Positions 32,240 through 44,902 of a stretch of 64,000 bases of DNA are shown piece by piece (positions within the stretch are counted from its first letter, which is position 1; the number at the start of each line of letters is the position of its first letter). Where the stretch lies: assembly GCA_949152475.1 (NCBI GenBank), contig OX424559.1, positions 19,561,809 to 19,625,808 on the forward strand, read 5' to 3'. The notes beneath the pieces were generated by a model. The model saw only the letters and a list, made by a program, of their open reading frames with translations, was not told where the DNA came from and did no database searches. Source of the stretch: Terebella lapidaria. Taxonomy: Eukaryota; Annelida; Polychaeta; Terebellida; Terebellidae. Position numbers and translations under genes: made by a program.

Positions 32240-33886
32240 AACATAGCACCAAGGGTGCTGTAGCTTACCGGCAATCATGAGAATTGCACAGAGTATTGAT
32301 TTTCCAACATATAAATTGTTACACTGATCTTAAACTCTATTGTCAAAAAATGTTCGTAAATGTTGCCAGAAACACATTTTCTGTATGGACTATAATAAGA
32401 AATCAAGTTACATCTCGGAAGATTTTTTTCGTTAAGGACATATATTCACAGACTGTTGATTCAAAGGCAACAAAAGTTTTACACATCACAAAGGTACATT
32501 TGAATGCGCCAATACTTAGGCTCTATCTTGAAGTGTTCTATGAGTTTACTCTGCACAGTTCCCATTATGAAGGAAAAATTGAGTAAAATTTTCTAAGTCC
32601 AAAATAATTTTCAATGAGCAAAAAAAAAAATTTTTTTTTTTGCTCGAAATGGCTCAAAACGAATAGTGACTCGATTTGGGACAAAAAATTTTTTCTTGTC
32701 GACCCGTCAAAAAATCTAAATGGCTGCCACACGCAAACCGGCGATTCAAGGGCAACGAAACTTATACACGTAACACGTCATAGAGGTACATGAGAGGAAT
32801 GTTTTGAAACAAAAATCTCAAAACTGATCAGACAGTTTCTGAGAAAATGGCCGCCAAATCGGCAAAAAAGATTCAATCAAAAAATTTTGAGAAAAACGTC
32901 TTTAGATACTGGCCCAAGGTATGTTCTCACAAATTTATGGGGAAATTCATCATGTCAAAAAATTAGCCAAAAGGCTAAGATATGTTACCGGACAATTTGG
33001 TTTGGCCATGGCAGCATTGGCAGGTAACAGACCTTGAGATTTACCAATCAAGGTTCGCAGTGTGAACATATGACCTTGAGATTTACCAATCAAGGTCATC
33101 CGTGTGAACTTCGATGTCACCATTACATGTATGTGTGCGGCATTTGATATTCTATATGTTCATAATACAAAGATATATCAGGGTGGAATCGCTTAGGGCG
33201 CTCAGGTCAATTTACACATTCCGAGTCAGACATTTGGCACTCATGGTCATCTGACGTCAAGTTCAAAGTCATCATTAGTTGTGCCATATATGTCTTCCTA
33301 TATGTTCATAATGCAAACATGAGCTTTATCTGCAAGCATTTCATCTACAGAGGCAAATCTGGGCATTTTTTGACTCGTCAAAAATTCAAAATGGCCGCCA
33401 CACGGAGATCGTCGATTCAAGGGCAACAAAACTTATACACGTCACAGAGGTATATAAGAGGAATCTTTTAAACAAAACTCTCAAAACTGATCAGACAGTT
33501 TTTGAGAAACTACAGACCAGGTGCAAATTTGAGCATTTTTCGACCCAAAAATGGCTGTTTTGACCTTTCAAGGTCATCCAAGGTCAAATTCAAGGTCACC
33601 ACACAAGTCGCCATATATGACTTCCCATTTGAAAGTGCCAATTTCTAAGCTCTATCTTCAAGCGTTCTGTGAGTACAGTCCTGACAGCTCCCAATATGAA
33701 GGAAAACATAGCACCAAGGGTGCTGTAGCTTACCGGCAATCATGAGAAACGCAGAGTATTGATTTTCCAACATATAAATTGTTACACTGATCTTGAACTC
33801 TAATTGTCAAAACATGTCCGTAAATATTGCTGGAAACATATTTTCTGTATGGACTATATATAGTACAAAATCAAATTACACGTCAC
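32240..33886. repeat. interspersed repeat fragments of the TTACCGG family
   Basis: AGCACCAAGGGTGCT followed by TTACCGG occurs at about 32250 and 33707. A related ATTAGCCAAAAGGCTAA with GTTACCGGACAAT lies near 32962. Between them are phrases shared with the 57-61 kb block (ATGGCCGCCA, AAGGTCAAATTCAAGGTCA). This looks like several truncated copies of one family side by side, interrupted by Gypsy 2. Confidence 0.6.
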
Positions 33887-35157
33887 AAAGCTCGGAAAGG
33901 AGTTCCGGCTCCTGGCCGCCACTCCTTAACCACGGTTAAGGCTGGCGTGCCTTTTGATCGGATAGCTTTGGATATACTGGATACCCACCGGGTCACACCG
34001 CGCGGTTTCCGGTACATCCTGGTGATTTCCGACTATTTCACCAAATATACCGACGCCTACCCGCTGCGCCGCCAGACTGCGGACGAGGTAGCTCGGTTGC
34101 TGGTGAATAGATGGGTGGTGTACCATGGCGTACCCAAGCAGGTACACTCGGATCAGGGCACGCAATTTGAAAGCAACCTGTTCCGGGGCCTAGCACAGAT
34201 GCTGGGCAGTACCAAGGTGCAGACCACCCCCTACAGGCCCCAGTCTGATGGTCAGGTCGAACGCTTCAATCGATCGATCCTCAATATGCTGGCGGCCTTT
34301 GTGAACGACCGTGCGAATGATTGGGATGACCACCTCCCGTATGTCTTAATGGCGTACAGGTCGTCGGTCCACTCCTCGACCGGAGTTACTCCGCACGCGA
34401 TGTTGTACGGCCGGGAGCTAAATCTGCCCGTGGATATCATGTATCCAACTGCGGCAGAGACCGGTACAGTACCCCAGTGCGGTCCGGAGTACGTGGAGTG
34501 GGTTCGCCGCGCCCTGGCGAACGCCCATGATTTCGCGCGGGCGCGCCTTGACAAGTCCGCCATCCGGCAGAAACGAGCCTATGATGCCCATGCTAAGGCT
34601 AGGCCCGCTTTCGCGGAAGGCGACAAGGTGCGCTATTATTATCCACCGCTTAAGCAATGTAACAAGTTTGCTAAGCCGTGGATGGGCCGTTTACAGTACT
34701 TAAGAGGGTTACGGACGTGGACTACCGGATCCGGAGGGACTTCGACCCAGACAAGGTCCTGGTGGTTCACATAGACAACCTGAAGAAGTACGAAGGCCTG
34801 CTTGTCATGGATCCACTTATACAAGATGCGGAACCGGATGATGCTCCTTTATTGGATCCGTCCGGTCAGCATCCGCTGACTCCGGACGAGCGTGTGCGCC
34901 GTATGGTGGGTCTCCCAGACCTCTCTGATCCGTCAGATGACGGTCCGGACGACTTTCAACCAGATCTCGGCGATCTGTACCCCCACTCCCTCCACCACCT
35001 GCGGATGACGGGCGGCCACGCCGGAAACCTCGTGCGCCGACCCGGTATGGGTGGGATTAACGTTCCGCCCATGCAGATGCGTCTGCGGTATCCATCTATC
35101 ACACCAGGGATGGAGTTTAGGTCGTTCCGCGAGGATCCGCACGACTTTCCTCCGTGA
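33887..35157 (+). pseudogene. Gypsy 2 integrase region
   Basis: DDE core: FDRIALDILDTHRVT, ILVISDYFTKYTDAYPL, HSDQGTQFES, YRPQSDGQVERFNRSI, close to the matching parts of Gypsy 1 pol. A C-terminal GPY/F-like part and an acidic Pro/Asp-rich tail follow. Broken. Confidence 0.85.
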
Positions 35158-36922
35158 GCGGTCACTTTGTGGCTATCTCCGGAGTTGAGGGTCCGCGGAT
35201 ATCTTTGCGTCGTAAAGCCGCCGCTCCGCATCCGCCCTCCCATAGTTTCTAGCGCCAGGGACGTGTGGATGGCCTGTCCGCACATTGTGGACGGCTGTCC
35301 GGCGTAATCCGCCACACGGTTACGCTGGCTGGACGAATTTAATGATCCGGCCAGACGCCCCTGAAGCGCCTTCCCACGGATTTGGGAACTGGCTACTGGA
35401 CGCGGGGATAGTGTCCGGATGTGAGGACTGATGTCCGCGGTTCGTCCGCGCGACTCGTCCGGCGTCCGGATGCTTTAAGATGACGCACTTCGGTGTAGTT
35501 ATCCCCCGTGCGCCACTACTCTAAGGGTACTTAGATGTAGGATAAGGTTTCTTGCGGCAGGAGACCGTTTACCATTATTTTTAATGGACCGGCTGTTAAG
35601 TCCGCGCGTGCGGACCAGCCGCGGCAGTGGGGGACGCTCATTTTCGTCCGGATCGCACCTTATAATACGGGGTCCGGCCGGGATGACCGGATCCCCGGCC
35701 CCTTTCTAAGAAGGGGGTCGTATTGTACATGCGCAGCATACTTTGTGGCTTTTAATCCCTATCATTGTCGTTGGATAAGGTCAATATGCCAAACATATGG
35801 TGGGCGTTCGTCCTGGACTCCGTCCGCGGGCAGCTCCGGACGTCCGCCAGCTATTGATTTCATCATGTTAGGGATCCTCTAGATTGGGCGCCGGCATGAC
35901 GGGCACGTTCCCCCTAGCCATGGAGGCTAAGGACCATGCCGGCTCCGCGTCTAATCTATTGGTTCCGCACTCCGGTAGTCGTTTGGATAGGCTCTAGGTT
36001 GGACCGGATGCTGCTCCGCGGTCGGGCTGTACGTTGGGGTTGCTAGTGGGCGCGTTGCAAACGCCCATAGGGCGCCCAATTGTCGGTCCGGCTGCCATGG
36101 GCTCGCCCGATCGCCTTGTAAGCGGACCAGCGGCTATGGGGAGTGGTTTTGTTTATTTTCCATCTCATGTTATCATTTACTGAGTGGATTATATAAGCCA
36201 CAAGTGTGCGTGCATTCCGTGGAAACGCTATCCTTACTCATTTAATCATACATTGAGATAAGTTTAGTGATATATCTTTTTCCTGGTGCAAAAGAGAGTA
36301 AGAAATCGGGAGATTTCTGCTTTCGTTAGAGGGGTGTAGAAGATTGTTTTGTGTGTCAGAAGCTTGATTGCTGTGATCTACGAAAAAGCAGGCGAACAGC
36401 GGTGGATTTATTTTCACTGTTGGTTCAAGCGGTGTAGATTTTTATTTACATCGTTGTAAGATGGACATAATCGTTAGACCCACAAGTAGATCGACTTCTG
36501 ATACATTGTATACAATCTTTATCCTGCTGTGTAATTAGCTTCACATCATTGACCGCCGGTGCGGAAGCGATAAGCTAATGATTGATGCTAATTACAATGT
36601 ATTAATTGCGGGATCCCCCGGGATGGCTACTGTTTACTTTAGCCACCCGTATACATGGAGCGGTAGGAGTCACCGGGGGGAGATGCATGAATATGTATGA
36701 GCCATTGTCAGAAAACGTAATTCGTTTGTCGGCCTGTATCGATTGATGCTAGAGATAAGACGTTTCCACGGAGACGCGCTCGTGCGCTGTGTGTGTAGAA
36801 TAGCTGCCACCACTCGATGCCTATAAGCGTTGTAACTTGATACAACTGGTCATTCAAGCGCTCGGCACTGGTAGAGACAGATCTGCGGATCTGACTCCCA
36901 GTGTTTCAAGCGATTAGAGTGC
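35158..36922 (+). promoter_or_regulatory. pol-third ORF spacer of Gypsy 2, TATA-like box
   Basis: 1765 bp without a supported gene, GC-rich in the first 1 kb. TATATAAG at 36190-36197 lies about 730 bp before the third ORF region, in a position comparable to the TATA-like box of Gypsy 1. TCCG is dense in 35160-36150 (roughly 28 by eye). Confidence 0.4.
35708..35718 (+). repeat. internal copy of the Gypsy 2 polypurine tract
   Basis: TAAGAAGGGGGT is repeated exactly just before the LTR (40634-40645). It could act as a second, central plus-strand primer. Confidence 0.5.
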
Positions 36923-39900
36923 TTGATAATGTCAGAGTCAAGTGACGGGTGGTCAGATGGGGAAAGGCAGGGAGGAGATGGGTCTCTTGAGCGCACTAAC
37001 GTGTACTCGAGACCCTTGGCACGCCCTGAGGAGGACGATTATGAAAACGTCCCCGAGGGCGCATATGTGGGTTCTGAGGAATCCAGCTCCGGCACCGAGC
37101 CCGACACTAGGGCCGATGCTGAGAGCGAGGCTGTGCTGGACCGCACCGTAGAGAGTAACTTGGGTGCTTTAGGCGCTAAGAAACTCCTAGATCCGTCTCC
37201 ACTTCCAGGCGTGGAAGTGTTGATGGACTACGGTGAGTCGGGACCTGCAGGTGTGGATATCGTGTTGCATCCGCCCGCGGAGATGCTTGCGTCTCTTGGG
37301 CCGGAGGAGAGTACTCGTCCGGAGACCCGTCCGGATGGCCACGGCCGTCTGGACACCGGTTCCGGCGAGAACTCCTCGCTGTCCGTACCTGCGGAGTCTG
37401 GTCCGCACGACCAGGGGGCACCTGAGTCGTGGGCGGAACGAGTTGAGGCGGCTGAGAAAGCTGCCTCCTCGGATCCGGCTCATGAGCGGGAGCCCAGCCC
37501 GATGGATACCGGGAGCCAGGATGACGGGTTCACATCGCCCGTCTCCAAGCACACCCGCCGTCGGGCTAAAGAGATTGCCAGAAAGCAGTGGGAGGCCCAA
37601 CAACAAGTACAGGCCCCCGACCGCGGGCAATCTGAGTCCGGATCCGACCCGGAAACGCAAGTCCGGTGGTCCTCCGCCCCAGTCCGGACCGAAGTCCGGG
37701 GGACCTAAGGGAGGCGGTGCGGGCAGTACCTCCGCAGGGTCCGACCGGGGTGCGGGAGGTTCCAGCAAGCGGGCGCCCTCCGGGGCCCCAAAAGGAACCT
37801 CCTTCGACAAAGTCTCCGGACAGTCAAAGCCGTCTGGAGCCGCGGAGAGTGGATCGAGTCCGGTGGATAAAGGGCGCCCCTTGCCAAAGCGAGGAGATAT
37901 CCGTCTGGAGCTCCTCCGCCGGCAAGCGAGGAAGGACGGGGCTGAGGACCTGTCCGATGCCGCACTGGACGCGGGGTGGCAGGCTTACTGCAAGGAGCAG
38001 GAGAAAGCAGCAGAACTCCCTGGTGTGCGTCAAGGGCACATGTTTCTCGCGCGGTATGGCAGGGACTCGTACCACCGACGTACGTCGGAGGCGGGTTTGA
38101 CAGCCGACACGCCGTTTACAAGGCCTCGTCCACTGACGGACGAGGAGCGTGCCGGGCTGCCACCTGAGACGGAGGATGGGGTGATCTGCCCCCTCTGTCC
38201 GACGTCCCTGGACGGGTATAGGGATCCGCATCATGCGCTCAACCCGGATCGTAGGTATCCTTCCTACGACCACCTGAGCCGGCACATTGCGGGGTACCAT
38301 TACCCCTGGGTGAAGATGTTTGTCTGCCGGAGGTGCTATTCTCGCACCCCCGAGGAGAAATACTTCCCCAGTTTGGAGGCCCTGAACTCTCACCGCGCCG
38401 GTGCACACCGCGGTGAGGGTGTTCATCTCACTGGAGATGAGGTGGGGCCTGTATTCAATTTTGGATACATTCCACCTCGGGTGGCGACGGGCTTGGTTCC
38501 TACCGGTCCGTCGAGAAACCGTATCTTCCACCTCGGTCCGTGGCGCTTCGCACAGCGCGTCATGGACGACAACTGTAAGGAATCTGGCATTGTGTCGGCA
38601 GGCTCGAGCTACGCAGCTCGCCTGACGGCAACCATGGGCCAGACTCCGGCGGAGTACAAGACAGCCGCGGAGGCCGTCCGGACAGCAGCAGAGGCTGTCC
38701 GTCAGCCGCCGGGAAACCCAGTTGTGGAAGAACGGGACCGGATCACCGTCGTGGTGTCTGAAATGCCGAAGATAGCGGCAAAGACACGCGTCACGTCTCC
38801 GAAGCGTCGCGCCCCACCAAAGACTCAGGGGAAGAGTCCGTCCGCCGGAACCGCTCCGGTCCGGATGGCACCCCTGCAGTCTCCGGGCGCCCTGACGCCG
38901 GAGGAGTATCCGGGCTTGCTGGAGGTGACGGATCCTGCGGGACCGTCAGAGGGACGTGTGGTGGCGGACACCATCGCCTCCTCGAGTTCCACGTCGGTGG
39001 TCAGGCCTAAGACCCCACGTGAGACTCCCTCCACTGCAGGCGGTTCCGGACGTGCGGTACCTCTCTCGAGGTCGGCGTCCGCGTCCTCTGTCCCGATTGA
39101 GGGAACTTCCGCGGGATGGCAAAGCGTAGCCTCCCTGGATATGGATTCCCTCGATCCGATAGAGGATGTGCTCCGGCAGTACGGTCCTACGTCCGCCAGA
39201 GCCTATCAGACTTTCCGCGAGTCTGTGGGCCAGGCGGTCGGCCATCGTCGTGATGGTATGGACCGGATACCGCCGGACCCAGCGTTGGCCACTCTGCCAG
39301 TGCCCCGAGCCATCGGTGACTTGGGGTCCGCAGGTGTAGCCGCGTTGGCCCGCGCTCGGGAAGAGTACCCCTGGGATCACCCCCAGAGAGGCAGGCTCAC
39401 CCAAGCGGCGGAGTATCTCGTAGCAGAGATGGACCGCTCTCTGGAACAGCTCAGCCGGTACCGCGCGGAGGCCTCTCGTGCCGCCTGTAATTTGGCGCAC
39501 GATCAGGGCCTCATGGAAGGTACCCGGCGAAGCTTCCGGACTCTGTCCGCGGAACGTGAGCGGCGAGCCTTCGAACAGGGAAGGGCTGCCGCCCGTGCCG
39601 CTGAGTCCGCTCAGTCCGCCATCTCCGCCGAGACTACTGCTAGGATCCAGCAGCTGGAGGCTGAGAATGAGCAGCTACGGCGTCGTCTTGACGAAGCCGA
39701 GGCCGCTCGGACTCGCCTGATCCAGGGCGTTGATGACCTCGAGTCGTCCGCTTTGGACCAGTCTGCTGCCCAGCGGGCGAATGCTGCTTTGGAGCTGGCC
39801 ATCTTCCCCATCCTCGCCAGGATGTGGGGAGAGCGCACGGCCGGCGTCCAGCGCACCCGCGATGTGGTAGAGATGTTTGGCGTCGTAGCAAATCTCGGCG

Positions 39901-40229
39901 CCACAGCTCTACCCGCCTCTCTGGCATTGGCTCCCGCCGGGTCTGGTAAGCAGGGCAGTCCGCATAAGCCCCTGCAACCGCCACCAGGCCTGCCTCGTCC
40001 GCCCGTGCAGCCGGATCTATCACTTCCGGCTCCGCTGCAGCAACGGCAGCGTAGGGACCCTTCTCCGCCACCGACTCCCAAGACAGGCGGCACGGACGAG
40101 GAGCCGATGCAGGAGGGGGAAGGCTGGGTGCTAGCCTGTCGCGGCCTTAGCGCCGCGGCGAGCCGAAGACGCTTTGCGGCTCCGCCCTGCCTCAGATCCG
40201 TCCTGCGGGTCTGGGGTGCCGGTCGGTAG
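36923..40229 (+). pseudogene. Gypsy 2 third ORF region: zinc-like domain and coiled coil
   Basis: Acidic, Ser/Asp/Glu-rich N-terminal part (SESSDGWSDGERQGGDG), a basic Pro-rich stretch, then a Cys/His cluster near 38187-38400: ICPLCPTSLDG, HLSRHIAGYHYPWVKMFVCR, LEALNSHRAGAH. A C-terminal coiled coil near 39520-39740 follows (ARIQQLEAENEQLRRRLDEA). The spacing of the first C-x2-C, the His pair and the aromatic FVC motif matches the third ORF of Gypsy 1. No membrane segment. Broken, about one break. Confidence 0.75.
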
Positions 40230-40634
40230 GGCGGCCGGCAACACTGTTTAGAGGTACTACTACTTTTGATCACTCGGTGTGTCGTTTTACAAAATTTCTA
40301 AATTTAAAGTTTAACCTTAAAGATCTTCCAAAGACTCGGCACACCGTCCCTTTCGGCGGATGACCTTCCAAGGTCATCAACCTTTTTGGACTACCTCGGT
40401 CAAAATTTTAGCTTGTTTATTAGGGTATTCCAAATTCCAAAGCGCGTTACAGTTTACTCCGTAAGTCCGGGGGTCGTTCCCCATTCTTCTAAAAGGGACT
40501 CTTAAAGTCCTAGTCTGTTGCGCCGTGACTTCTGGGTACCGCTCACCTTGCTTCCTTCGGTCCGCCATGCCATGCTTACGTCATGTTTCGGCAGGTTTTG
40601 GGCGTAGGCAGAGCATGTTGGGGACCAACATTGT
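40230..40634. other. 3' untranslated part of Gypsy 2
   Basis: No coding frame. AT-rich compared with the ORF before it. Confidence 0.6.
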
Positions 40635-40645
40635 AAGAAGGGGGT
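40635..40645 (+). promoter_or_regulatory. polypurine tract of Gypsy 2
   Basis: AAGAAGGGGGT ends two bases before the LTR start TGTGGCG. Confidence 0.7.
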
Positions 40646-40647
40646 AA

Positions 40648-41207
40648 TGTGGCGATTTTGCCCTAAGTTCACGGCAGGTGATTGTAAACACACATCTCAT
40701 TTATACGGCCTTTTCTGTCTTGGCCTACTCGGTTCGAGTACGTGTTGCCAAGGCGACGCATTGTAATTTACGCTCCAGTAAACTGTAACAATGGTCTGTA
40801 TAAGCCGCGCGTGCTGTCTCTAGTTTCTGGTGTATTATATATATACTGGAGGTGACTCGATCGAGGAGATTGTCCGAGAGAGAGTGAACAGGCAGCACTC
40901 GGGGCTCAGCCATGTGCTTTGAGACTCCGTGTTGTGAGTAGAGGCCCCGTGGGGGCCCCGGGGACAATTTCCATTGGGGGGCCCGGGCTGGGGGAGACGA
41001 GCTGCTGACTCGGGGGCGCAAGCCCTGTGGATCGCCAGTTCTCCCCCTTCCCGGGAAGCGGTGACGTAGGCTCTGGCAGACCGTCGGGCTGGTGCAGAGT
41101 TCCATCTCTGCGACAGTGCCGTCGGCGAGTCCGGAGAGCAATATGCCCACGTGTACGGGTTCCGTGAGGTCGCTCCCATGGCCTCTCGGGCTCTACACAC
41201 GGCTACA
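40648..41207 (+). repeat. 3' LTR of Gypsy 2
   Basis: 560 bp, TGTGGCGATTTTG to ACACGGCTACA. A TATA-like ATTATATATATACTGG sits near 40835. No partner LTR in the window. Confidence 0.75.
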
Positions 41208-41585
41208 TTACCATTATAATGTATAATGCATGTGATGATGTTGATGATGATGATGTTGATGTTGATGATGATGATGTGTTATACTATGTGGTGATGTATG
41301 AGATCCGGGCTCGTTCCGGACGAACTGGTACCTGGTTGGGATACCTGTAGGGTATCGCCCCGGCGCCCCGTACTGGGCGTCTGGGATCGTTACAATATAT
41401 TATGAACTACAAATCATGTATATGCATAATTAGTTCCACAAATTATCTGCTTACATGCATGGTTGATATACGACAAACCTAAACATGAATATCTTCTTGT
41501 ATATAGACTCAAATATATGTCTCTCGGAGGACAAGGAGTCAGCGAGACTTTCTGAAAGATAAAAGTGCAGATGTATTGATGTTGG
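41208..41585. repeat. GAT/GTT microsatellite and flank
   Basis: Imperfect GATGATGTT repeats at about 41232-41280; otherwise no feature. Confidence 0.7.
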
Positions 41586-42660
41586 ATGACGAAGGACGTG
41601 GAGACGTGGTGTGGAGCCTGCCCCAGAAGTAGTGTACGAAAGTCGCGACCTATCGTCTGGCATCAGCCAAGGGGCACTGCATCAGTAGGTGACCATGTGA
41701 TGGAGATAGTCTTGATCTCAAAGAGTGGTAGTCGTCACATACTGATCGCGTCTTCATATACCGGTAGGCCTTCTGCTTTATCCATTGGGCAGAGGCCTAA
41801 GCAATGCCAGGTCATTGGGCCCAGACGGTAGCCGATTTTTTCTTCATGGAGTTTGAGTTCAAATGGTGAGCTCCACTCCAGCCCGAATCTTTTCAGATGG
41901 ATCGGGAGTTTGAGACCTATGCTAGGTCATATCAGCCACAATCGAACGGCATGGTGTATTGATTCTATAGATCGCTCCTCCAGATGTTGTCCACAGTCAT
42001 CTATGACCATCACAACAACTGGAATAACCAGCTGAAATACATGAACCAGGTTTCTGGCACTCTGGATGCATTGTCCCATGATGAGAACAGTGCCAGGAAA
42101 AACCCATCTGGCACTCTGTGGTTGTCAAGCAAAACGTCATAAAAAAAAAACGAAAACGTTATCATTGCAAAAGCTGGACCGGCAAAATGGACAGTGTTTT
42201 GGTTTGAAAGTTGTTGATTTCGTGGATATTTCCAGTGTTTTGGACAATTCCTACGCCTGCAACTTGCTGTAAGTACCGAAATCATGCCAGAAAATGCATA
42301 CGGCATTGTATTCTCGTGCCAGATGGGTTTATCTTGGCACACGTCTCTTTATCTAGGCCTCGCCTAAAGGCTCGGCCTAGATCGCAGAGACTTGTGCCAA
42401 GATAAACCCATCTGGCACTCGAAACAATGCCATATGCGTATAATGTGACGTCTGCATACCAGGCCTCATACATGATAGTATAGGGTACATGCCGAATCGG
42501 ATGATTATTGGCAGAGGGACGACCAATCCTCTCGACCTGATGGTTCGAGTAGTTTCATGGGGAAAGGAGGAAGCCTTGACTGTGAGCTCTCACGATTACA
42601 TAAAGTGGGTATGGGACGTGACTGCTGCTTCTCATGAGTATGCTTTTACAAACAACAGGG
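41586..42660 (+). pseudogene. decayed Gypsy integrase relic
   Basis: Scattered integrase-like pieces: a region like GDHVMEI, one like SYQPQSNGMV, and PNRMIIG with NPLDLMV. The order matches an integrase core and its downstream part. Very old, with many breaks, and interrupted by a palindromic element. Family distinct from Gypsy 1 and 2. Confidence 0.6.
42294..42440. repeat. long imperfect palindrome (hairpin MITE-like)
   Basis: Arms of about 65-70 bp around a centre at about 42366. TGCCAGATGGGTTTATCTTG on one side is mirrored by CAAGATAAACCCATCTGGCA on the other, with ATCTAGGCC and GGCCTAGAT inside. A related AACCCATCTGGCACTC phrase near 42101 suggests a wider element of about 42050-42440. 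Confidence 0.8.
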
Positions 42661-42679
42661 CGGTCATGGTATGGCAGAA

Positions 42680-42800
42680 GAAAAAATTAGCCCAAGGGCT
42701 AAGAAAGGTTACCGGAGTAATGTGTGGGGTTTAACGTCGCAACCGTTTCTGATATCACCAAAAACTACTGTATTGAAGGTCAAATTCAAGGTTCTATTGT
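42680..42800. repeat. left-end fragment of the TTACCGG repeat family
   Basis: ATTAGCCCAAGGGCTAAG then GGTTACCGGA, followed by AAGGTCAAATTCAAGGT. Confidence 0.75.
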
Positions 42801-44782
42801 TGGTGGCAATAGGTTGATACTTGCATCACAACTGAAACCACTGTATTCCATTTAAATGTATCAATATTCAACATCTATTTTTATGAAGTATTTGATAAAT
42901 TACTGTATGAAAGGTGTTCAAGGTGATTACAATGATCAAAGAACTCAACTGAAATTGATTTGATACTTTATTTTCATCAATTAATCAATCAACATGGTAA
43001 TGAATGAACAAACAAATTATCTGGGTGAAATGACCAAACATCAGTACATAGTATTAGTATATTAAATAATTGAACACTTAAAAGAAAGTGATTCAAATAC
43101 AAAATAAGTGTGTTAACATAGGAGTGGATGTGCACACTTTGAAAGCGTATTGAACATACATGCAGCTATACCTTCTATGCAGAGAAAATTCTACAAGTAA
43201 ATGAATACAATATATGGTACATATTCGTCATAATCCTAAATATTGAGCTGCAAAATGCACATACGTAGTTATGCAAGTAGAGTATAGTAGAGTTTGCATA
43301 TTCTAACCAAGGAAATCTACAGGTGCAAAGATGACGCGAAAGTTCATTTTACCATGTGTGCGAAGACAGTGATATAAAGCGGCACTGATAAAATTTGCAT
43401 ATTTCATGCATATGTAAATTGCCATGCCTGCCAACAGAAATGTGTTTCTGCTGCCAGATAATCAGTTAATAGTGCAACAAGAATGATAATTAATGAACAA
43501 TTCTGCAGCGAGTATGTGTGATATTAACTCATTGATCCGGGTGTTAGGTTTCAGCATCATATACTGTAGTATTTCAGTTTGGTACATGTATACAAGAATG
43601 GTATTGAGACACAAGCATTCATAGCATGGCCATACACTGTGGAGATGATGACATGAATATTATGGACGCAAGCGTTTATAGCCTGGCCACTGAAATGATG
43701 AATGATATTGTGCATGAAACCATTTAGCCTGGCCAGTCACGAGGTAAAATTAACATACATGTATACTGGTATACGAATATTACTTCAAGGTGATGAAATC
43801 TAACACCCAGACTAATGAGCCCACATAATTCATATGGATATATTACTGTACATGTAAACAGCAGTGTACAATATAATATTGTACTTATTCAATATATAGC
43901 AGTGAACTTTACATTAACATTCAATATATCATTGATGACAATAATTAAAAATGCAAGATGTAAATGTATTTGAAATATTGCTTCAACAAAATATATATTT
44001 GATGGCATATATTTTCTATATTCCGTTTCTATACCACTTGTGTTCCATATATCAATGTAATTGCAACTGCATGTATGGGTACTACCACCAAATTGACCAT
44101 GTTATGCAAATATATTGCAAACACAACTAGTTTCAGTAACATTATCCCACACATCTATATAATTTAAACCAAGCAGCATTGTTGGATGCTACAAATAGTG
44201 GGAAATATACATGTATGTTAAATACTACATACTCCAAAAGTATTTACTGTTCAGAAAAGTTAACAATATAAATCTACATGCAGCAACAAAACATAAATAA
44301 ATCACTGATTTTATATATTTACAATATTGAATGATTTTTCTTCAACACAAATGATTCAAACAAAATTAATATGTACATATCACACACAAGCCAATAAAAA
44401 TTCAAATAAATCATAACAACCAGCAATATCCAGTACTAAAATAAGCTAAAAAATGAATAAACAGTATACTTGTTAAATAGTACATCCATTTACCCTGAAA
44501 CTATGACCCCTCTTTTGTATATTTACATCACAGAAAATGCGCAATATATCAAGAATATGCACCCAGTAACAACACATGCGTATAAATAACGTATGACAAG
44601 TGCTTGATACAATTATGTACAATGATTGTTCTTCAACAGATAAAATTGGAATGAAATTAAGATAAAGACATGTACTGTTGTACATATATGTCATACAGCA
44701 CCATATGTTACATCATATTACCAAGAACTATTATTCCTACCTACACCAAAGGGGTCATCCTATTGTATAGCCTGCCCATCTC
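42801..44782. other. AT-rich intronic sequence, nothing seen
   Basis: About 2 kb of AT-rich DNA with many TACATGTA-like words; no coding frame or clear repeat. Confidence 0.5.
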
Positions 44783-44813
44783 AACATGTTCACCCATCAT
44801 GGGTGGACATGTT
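44783..44813. terminator. perfect-arm hairpin near the Helentron 3' end
   Basis: AACATGTTCACCCATC pairs with the following GGGTGGACATGTT, 90 bp beyond the endonuclease stop in element sense. Helitron-like elements commonly carry a hairpin near the 3' end, so this may mark the terminus. Confidence 0.4.
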
Positions 44814-44902
44814 TCCCGCCATTTTGGAGGGGCCAGGCTGAACTGTATAAACCCCGATTACCTGTATGTGGTGCGTGAATCATACATGTATTTTCAAGAT
44901 TT

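Larger units (their letters stand above)
33887..41207 (+). mobile_element. Ty3/Gypsy element with third ORF, broken (Gypsy 2)
   Basis: Plus-strand remnant running from within the integrase to a single 3' LTR; gag, protease and RT are absent, and there are perhaps two or three further breaks. Order: integrase, 1.76-kb spacer, third ORF region, short untranslated part, polypurine tract, LTR. The integrase resembles that of Gypsy 1 and the third ORF sits in the same place, so both belong to one lineage but different families. GC-rich, with many TCCG tetramers. Older than Gypsy 1. Confidence 0.88.
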
